Shown in pieces: positions 54,101 through 63,100 of a stretch of DNA of 64,000 nucleotides. This DNA is from Hofstenia miamia (taxonomy: Eukaryota; Xenacoelomorpha; Acoela; Hofsteniidae). The stretch covers positions 297,719 through 361,718 of the forward strand of contig CABFPE010000274.1 in the NCBI GenBank assembly GCA_900660155.1, given 5' to 3'. The position numbers were made by a program, and so were the translations under genes. A model generated the notes under the pieces. It was not told the origin of the DNA. It made no database searches and was given only the letters and a program-made list of their open reading frames with translations. Positions within the stretch are counted from its first letter, which is position 1. Every line of letters begins with the position of its first letter.

Positions 54101-57100
54101 TTCAATTAAATAATTGCAGTGCGCGCACGTCAACAGTTTAATCAAGGTGAAAATAGATCACGCAGGAATTTTTTAATTTCTATTTTTTAAACTAAATAGT
54201 TTCGTATTTACGTAAATTAAAAATCACTAGTGCGCGTGGCGCCTAATAGCTAAACAGCTTACGAATCAAATACTTTATCAAAATTTTGCCATGCGCTCAC
54301 TAGTGATTATTTAGCTCCACAATCGTTCATTTCACTGAGACAGCATGTGTTACGGCAATAATTGAATTACTCCAAATAAGCAAAAGACGATTCTACATTG
54401 TGTGAACACCCTACGAAATTGTTTAATTACATTCGAATGAAGGCGCAGTGTTTTGATCAATTACTGCAATTAGTTTGACAAAGAATGACACATGCAAATG
54501 CAAATGTTCGTAAACTCATTTTTTCCTCATCTATTGGAACAGTGCCATGATAATACGAAAAAATATATGTTTTTAGTTTCAAAAATTAGATTATACACAC
54601 ATGTACTTTAAACAATGTCAAATATATGTACTCATATTATATTCACATGTGAACATACAGTAGTTATTTGTCTATAGCTATAAATATAAAATGCCAGTTA
54701 TTTATCCTAAGCGATATCATGCACAGAAACAGTTATTTAAAATAAAATAATTACACTGGTATTTAATAATATGTTAAAAAAATAACTTGATCCGCCTTTT
54801 CTAAGTCATTCAATTCAGTCCAATTTTCAAAAACACTCATCTTCATAAAGCTATTGTCAAATTTTTTCTTTAAATTGTTTGTAAGAATAATATTTTAATT
54901 ATAAATTATAATGCTTGCTAGAGATGGGCGCCGCCGTCAGCGGATTACTATTGGCAGCGCAGGCTGAACGACATCTATAGAACTGGATTAGACTGCATAA
55001 TATTCCAAATAGAAATCCTATAAGGGCCTATAGCCCTGTAAACATCGTGTATGATGCAAGAGGTATTCTGAAACTATCTCCAAAAAGGATCCTCATGACC
55101 TTACAGGCAATCTGATTAATGCAACATAACCTAATCAATGTTAAACGTGACTACCACATCAACGACATTAAATGCTGTTTGCCTTTTATTACACATTTAG
55201 TTTGTCTTGATATAGTTTTAGTTATCAATCAGCTCAAACTTCTAAATTTTCTGGCGGCGGTGGTTCACCCGGCTGGCGCTCAGCTCTGATGCTTACGAAT
55301 TGATCAATTAATTCATACAGAGCGCGCACGCCTATTGAGTTGAAGGCACTGTGCTCCATTTTATTTTACAATAGTTTAATCATAGCGAAAATAGAGCACC
55401 CGGAAATTTTTTAATTGCTGTGATCATTTAATTGCTAATGCGCGCTGACATAAAGAAAGCTTTGTGTTTTATTTTCATAAACTAAATAGTTTCTTGTTTA
55501 CATAAATAAATCACCAGTGCCCGCGGCGCCTAAAGTAGGGCGTAACCGATAAAACTTTTGTTGCGAAACCAATTAAGATAAGAAACCATGTTGGAGGAAT
55601 TTAAATTATTTCAAAATTATCATATCACATTGCGCACAATAATTGGTTTTGCAACAAAAGTTGTATCGTTTGCGCTGTCTATAGAATTTACATCGACCAT
55701 AAATGATACTGTTGGTACTGAATGTCACAGCTGTTAACATGCCTAAAATCTGCATGTTGTGTTACGTATTACAATATTAAGGCCATCAATAACCTATATT
55801 TAATTTAAATACGTGAATTGTATTGAATACGTGGAAAAATGTTGAATGTATGATACGGTAGTTTCAAGTAGATTAATTTTCTGCTAGAACTATTGGCATG
55901 ATCCAATGATGAATTTCACCTTCAGTTAGTATATTTTCTATTGATGTAGATGTAGTATACGCTTTGCTAATATAATATTCATTCTCAGTTATAGTTATAG
56001 ATTCGGTAGAAGTTTTCGGACAACCTTCTGTACATTAATATACAGATGTGTTGCTTACACCACGAATCTCTAAATTATTTCAATGAATGTTAAACTATTG
56101 AAAGTTAATATAGTGTATTTTACATACTATTAAATGCGAGTAATATTTTAATGCGGACGGCACAAAATAAAGCAGGAATATTGAAAGCTAAATTTAAAAT
56201 CACAAGACAAAATTGAAACAATTAAGAAAATACAAAATTCAAAACAGTGTTAAAACACTGCTGTATGTAGGGCGACAATTTGGGCAGTTCTCTACGTAAA
56301 GCTCGCCATATTCAAAAAGTGTATTCTTGCAATCGGTGCAAAAATCCGTGTGGTGACAAGGTACCAATGCTCAGTGTTCATCCCCAATGAAATTTACATT
56401 GCAAATAACGCAAATTGCTGACGAAATTTCGGATTCGAGTTCTGGGTGTGGAGCATATATATTTCTTCTATAAAATCAATTTTTGCCCAAACAAAGCTCA
56501 ATTCTCTAATTTTAGATTTTATAATATTTAAAGAGCGTGTAACGTATTCCTTTGATTTTACTTGAATCGCTTCCTGGGGCGTAAGCTAGACGTAGATTTT
56601 TAAATATTACGAGCATATATACTACTGCTACTCAAAGACTATTACTAGTAATGTACACGACAATTATAAAGGCATGTACAATGAGTATAAAATAACTAGA
56701 AAGCACTCCGAACTGTTAAAAGAACAATTTACAAGATGAACAATGGCAGAAGAAAAATTGTTTATTATAATTACAGTTTCCATAACATTAGTATAAACAG
56801 TCAACGCTCTTTGTAAAAGATTTTCATGCATTGACTACGACATTGTTCAGGGTGCCTTTCTTGCATTATTCACATCCTCTATATTTGAAGAATGGGAGTG
56901 ATCCTCTATATCTGGCAAGGAAATGAGGTTGTTATTTAAATCGGAAATTGTCTTTACTTTGCATTTAACGCATTTCCAATGTTTTCTATTCGTTTTAGTG
57001 CGATTTAGAGCAAATCGGAATCTTCGAATGACTAAAAGAGGATTTTCTCGGTTCGTAGTTTCTATCAAAACGTTTACCATTTTAATGATTTAAAAGTGTC

Positions 57101-60100
57101 CCATTTATTTGAATTTCTGGTCGATGTAAACTCTGTTCGGTGTAAATTCTGGTTGATGTAAATTTTGTACGCAGATTGCGCGGGAATTAAGGGATTTTCA
57201 ATCATTTCTCAGCCATAATTTTGCTCTGGGATGAAATTTGAAAAAAGTCAGCAGCCCAGTTTCTCACTTACTCTAGGAATGACCATTCGAAATTTTATAA
57301 AAATCTGAGATTTTAGGTAAAATGCAAACGAAAACAACTTTATTTTTTATGTATAGACCTTAAAATAAGCGAAATAATTGTATTTAACTATATATAACCT
57401 ATTTGTGTATTTTGAAAAATGCAATTTAATAGCATAGATTGTTATAAATTTATGTACGTAGGTATGCATACCATTGACAAACTAAACAATATTTTAACTG
57501 TTTTTAAATTCACAATTTTACTTGCAAACCACAAAACGGTTTTCCAGTTTTGTAATAAATTTAATTTAAATATTTTGGATTTTTCAGCAATGCTCTAGCT
57601 AATATTTAATGAAATTTGGAGCCTTATGACTTCAATTTTCTGCATTTGCGTAAATTGATTCAATCATCATTTAACAAAATTTTAAAATATTTTTGCTAAT
57701 AAATATTTACATTGGTCTTAAATGTATGATTCAAAACTCACATTGGTCTATTCTGCAAAAGAACAAGAATGGAAATGTTTCAGGGGGATATGAAAACAAT
57801 TAAGGTGGAGGGTGGAATGATGGATGTTATAATAATGAATCATAAATGTTAGAACAATTTCATCAGCAATGCAGTTAGCTTAAACAATCCCTACGAGTGT
57901 AAATTTTTTTACATGAATTGCTGATGCGCTTTCAACACCCAGTGAACTATAAGGTGTTACATCAATTGGATGACATTTCCAAACAATCTCAGTGTATTTA
58001 TTGTTACATTTAGTGTGCTCTGTTTTTTCAAAAACATTACTTGAGATTCAACTCATCTGGAACAAGACTGAGTCCCAACCTTAGTTTAAACTTGACCAAC
58101 ATCTGCCTTAAATACATATTTTTTACTAAATGTAACGATATTGCTTACAATGTTATAGTCGATTGTCCCATTAAAATCACCACAAAGCAAAAATGAAATT
58201 CCATTTTTGATTTCGAATGTGGTCTTCTTTTTACCAAAATGATTCGAGAAATTGCTGATGATTATTTATTTTATATTTTTCCATTGACTATATCTACTGC
58301 TCACTGGCAAAAATGTTTAGGCAAGGTAAACAGTTATCCACACGGTGTTCTTTGCACATTTGAAGAAATGTTTTTCGGCACAATCCATGAAGTTTTGTCT
58401 TTTCTTGTAAATGAAGAAAGTATTTTAATATCCTGCAACGACGAAGTTTTTCACTTACCATTTGCTGCGTTGCTTCATAGCTACTGTTTGAAAAATTATG
58501 GACTGAGTTTTAATGTCCGTTTTATAGAGAGTATTCATTATTTCGGATCATACAGGCTGTCCGGTTAGTATAATTTGGTTTCTACCTTTATATATATATA
58601 TACCCGAAGTCGGAGTTCGTGCATTGACGAAAAGGCCCAATTGGGCGCCATTTTTAAAACGTAAATAAAATAGAGGTGTTTTTAGATATCTAGACATCCT
58701 TTTTAGTTCGTAAAATATTTTAACGAAATCTTCAACGATTGTAAAAAAATACCGGGGCTAATTAGAGTTAATCGTTATTGAAATTTCCCAATATCTAATA
58801 TTTAGACTGATTACTCATTAGAAGGTTTAATTTAAAACTAGTTGAGTATGGGTTTATTTACATAGTTCACTTCATAATTATTTAGGAGTTTTACTATTTA
58901 GCACCGTTCGAATATACTCCACCACAGATGCAAAATTCTGCTGGTGGACAAGCAACACGCCTTAGCAGCTTGTTGTCTGGTCCAGATATTCATAAAAGCA
59001 GTTTCAGAGAAGTCCCTACACTGCAGTTTCGTAGACAGTTGGCGAGTCCTGAAGACATCCATTCTGATTTCAGTGTGAAGGAGCGTGAAAGCTCTGAGCC
59101 ATTAAAATCGTTGGCAGGTTCTTATGTTTAATATGTGCTTGTTATTTTGAGAAAGATTTTGACAAATGGATTAGACAACAGCACCTTTAGGATAACATCC
59201 CCTTATGCAAGCGAAAACTTCACGTGTAAACGGGGGCTTAATAGTTGACAAGAACCGCATCATAGATCGAAGTATTTGTGAATCCAAGTTTCACCTATTT
59301 AAAACAATTTGAAAATATGCTTTTTTTCAACTTCATCATATTTTTAAAATAAACAAGAGCGAACGTTTTACTTACGAGATTCTATTCAAAAGCCTATTAA
59401 GCGATCTGGCTCAGAGTATTGTTCACGTATTCGAAAAATACACCAAACGTTGAATTTTGCTACATGCACATGTATATGAAGTTTTCAAATAAATACATGA
59501 GAACAAACGATCCTTGATTAGTTCAGGTCTTCGAGGAACTCGTTTATAGAATATAACATGTACAATTGTATTTGAAGCTCAATTATGCTTTTGATGTAAT
59601 TTACTTTCACTACAATTTCATTATGTAAAATAAACCTATTAGTACTATGATTTTGCACCCACTACAAGGTCTCTTATATTTACTTGAAATCTCAATGTAT
59701 GTGTGAACAGAATTAATTTTTGGACAAATTATTACATGAATTGTTGACAATTGTCTAAATTCCTTCAAGTCTCAAGTAGCTTGATTTGAAGGCTTATTTC
59801 AAGAATATTTTTAAGACAGTTTATGAATAATTCTTTCATTGTTACATATATTTGATGAAAGATTATGCTAGCAAGTATGCTTAGAGTTATTCAAATATAT
59901 GAGGGTTTTTACTAATATGATCGTCCATATGCGTTTTTGCTTGTCTATGTACTGGTTTGCACGTGTTTTTCTGATTTACACATTGAAAAAAGTTGCTTGA
60001 ATTTTATTAGTAAATTTTTAGGAAGTGACTTCGTGAGTAATGGGGAATGCCCTTCTAAGGTTGCATCAGGAATCAACAAATCCCAAAAACCGAAATGTGA

Positions 60101-63100
60101 TTCAATAAGCAAAAGGCGAGATAAACATACTTCAATGACTGGGTTTGTATTTACTTACTGCATGTAGATGGGTATCCTTTCCATAATAATTAGAATCAGA
60201 ATGTTCCGCTCAGATTCTATGTGTAAAATATTAAGTCAGTGAATGGACTAAACTATTTTTCATTTTTTCCTGCGTCATTTCTTTTTAATCGATAAATATC
60301 GAGGTGTGCGTTTCTTTGTTTTATGCTTTTGAGAAATCATTCTTGTTGTTGGCCTGTAATTTCAAATGGCATATGACGACATCTTCAGTCTGAAATATAC
60401 TCATTTTAGTGAAGATTATGTATCCAAAAATTGCAATTAATCAAAAAAGAATACTCTAAAATAGCATTAACAATTGCGGGAATTTATGCCTTAACTAGAG
60501 GGGAATTAAGCCTTCTTAGTACAACACTTATTTGCATCCAGTTAACGCCTTAATTCACACAATTTTGGAGTATCCTTTTTGGATCACTTCCTTAAAGAAA
60601 CTAAGAAGAATCTGTTAAATAAGCCAACCATAAGTCAGCAACTAAAAATCCTGTAACATCTACAAATTGCGATGTACAGTAAAGATCATTACCGTTTTAT
60701 TTGCCACAATTATTATTTTGTCTGACAATGAGTGGAGACACTCAAAAGATGTCTACATTCAAATATTTCTTGTTTTTTTAATAATGCATAATTGGAGCAG
60801 GTTTTTGCAATATGTATGTATTTATTATGGGTGTTCAGAAAACTTATTTCAAATTCTTCTATCTTCCCCGCATGTTGTCAAGTTATCGAAGAAGCGACAC
60901 ACACATCAAAATTCAACTAATTTAGTCATTTGATTAAGAATTCAAGCGATTGCAAGTTCAGAAATTTCACAGTTAATACGAATTTTCTATATTTAGAATG
61001 TATTTATATGTACTAAGTTATTTATAATGAGTTAATGCCAATTCACAGATTTTTTCAAGGATTTAGAAATGTCCGAAATTTTTCTTTGAGAAAGTTTTTA
61101 GCGTATTAAGTAATTTTTAACAATCCCAATAACTGACTATAATTAATGATTGTCAATGCAAAGTATAAACTATCATTTCTGTGAATTAAATGAGTCAAAT
61201 TGCGATTCGTTAGATAAACATTTCCAATTTACGAAGAATATTTGATTTTCTGGAAATCTTCTAAGTCAATATTTGGTTTCATTGTGTGATGATCCAAAAT
61301 ATAAGAAATGCTGTGCAGACGAGGATTATAGTTAAATATACCAACAAATAGCATCCGCAATTCTTTCTTTTGTCATTCGTTTCTTCAACGGCAATGATGT
61401 GAACTTTATCATCATACGGCGGTGGCGACTCTTCCATCTTAATACATTCGCATTTGTTTTCTCACAAAACAAACAATTTGTTTATACATCTTGTAACATG
61501 ATGATACATCGAATGGCAAATAGTTAATTGTCACGTATTTTTTCGTAAATTAATCTTATCTTTAGTTAAATAAAATATCGACTTTTAGCAACTATCGGTG
61601 GCGATGGATTCACACAGATGTTTGGAATTTCCAAAATTTATGAACTGTTTTTGAAAGTGTTTATGAAAAATAAATCAGTAATTTTGAACATTTTGTTACA
61701 TAACGAACAAGTTTACGTGATTTAATTGGATTCGTCTGCTATGAATTTTTCTAATATGTCAAAAAGGGAAAATGTGTTTGTATTGTAATGTGAATCTGCG
61801 TCATCATCGAGTTAGGATACGCCAAGCTAAGCATAGGTTTCCAGCGATTACTAGTATAATCTAGGAGGTTCTGGTCAAGATTTTTTATGTGGTTCGTCTA
61901 TTAAGTCCGTATGTTTCATGTGATAATAATCAGGATCAATGTTTTTATTATTTCAAACCACAACAGTTATATTTATTTTTTGCGAAAAAGAAAGCTTGCT
62001 ATCTACATACAGTAGTTCTGACAACGTTTTGGTAAATCTAAAAATGGAACGTTATAGAACATTCATTAAATTCTTAGCTTGAATGATCCACTAACTGTTA
62101 TTCAAACTTCGGCAGTGTGCATTGGAGCGGTGTCATTAATTTTGATTTTCATATAATTCTTTATACTTTTTAACTAAATTGCTATCATGCACTTCATTCA
62201 ACTTTGGTTTTGCACTGAACAAAGTTAATGCTTTTTATCATATTCTTGGAAAGATCAACACTCAGAGCTTTAACAAACGATGAGGAATGCTGCCTGATCT
62301 CAACTTTTGAAAGAAATTTCATTTAAAAATCCTCTCTGATCCATCCTCTTTAATAACATTTCTTAGAAATGAATTTCCCTTTTAAAAAATTGAAAATTAT
62401 CTTGATAAGCGGTCCATGGAAAAAGCCGTTACCTAGCTGCTCATACGCATTTTTTCATCAACCCTATGTTCTTTATTTCATCAGCAATTTCCTGTGATCG
62501 GCTTTCGTGTCCAATTTTCGCGAAAATTAATTGTCTACTTTTGAATTGAAAGGCGATGAGAGCACCAACTAACCGCGGTGTGCAAAGTCATAGGTTGTGG
62601 CACGCTTCAATGGAATATCACCGGGTCGCGGTTTAGGAGCGAAAATGAAAGAGGAGACACTCCTCTATCTTGTGGCGTTTTCAGATTTTGAATAGCTTTA
62701 TTAGTTATAAGCATTTGATGTTTTTTCAAGAAGCCATAAACAATTTAACAAGTTCTTATATAGGTTAAAGTTAATCTGCATATACAAACAAATATATAGA
62801 ATGCATATTAATCAAATATGCAAGAATACCTATAGAATACAGTCCGCCGATCGTTGCGATTACTACAAAATGTTTCTAAACTTTCATTTATATTCATTTC
62901 TTCTGTTCTTAGTCGATTCATTGCAACTTGCAAGGCAACTGATGTTTGAAATCCTTGTATCCGACATGCTGTTTCTCAAATAGTTCTTGATAATTCTTTA
63001 TCTTGAAAATCTTAAGATTTGCAATAGCTTCATTAGTTCAAAAATGGCATCTCAATAGGGCATCAGAAATTAGGGTCATTGGATAAGACTAGTAAAGCTT

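Larger units (their letters stand above)
53331..55540. repeat. diverged direct duplication carrying different MITEs
   Basis: The block at about 53331-54250 and the block at about 54553-55540 share the same sequence in order. Shared parts include AAAATTAGATTATA..., AAACAATGTCAAAT..., the TTCTTTCTAAGTCA region, then TTACGAATTG, GCGCGCACG and the ACTAAATAGTTTC region. The first copy is interrupted by the element at 53623-54036. The second is interrupted at a nearby place by the element at 54925-55265. No gene is seen. Confidence 0.6.

Noticed and set aside
58249-58563. Active CHAT protease
   Set aside because: No His-Cys dyad is visible, and TTC28-type CHAT domains are not known to be proteolytic.
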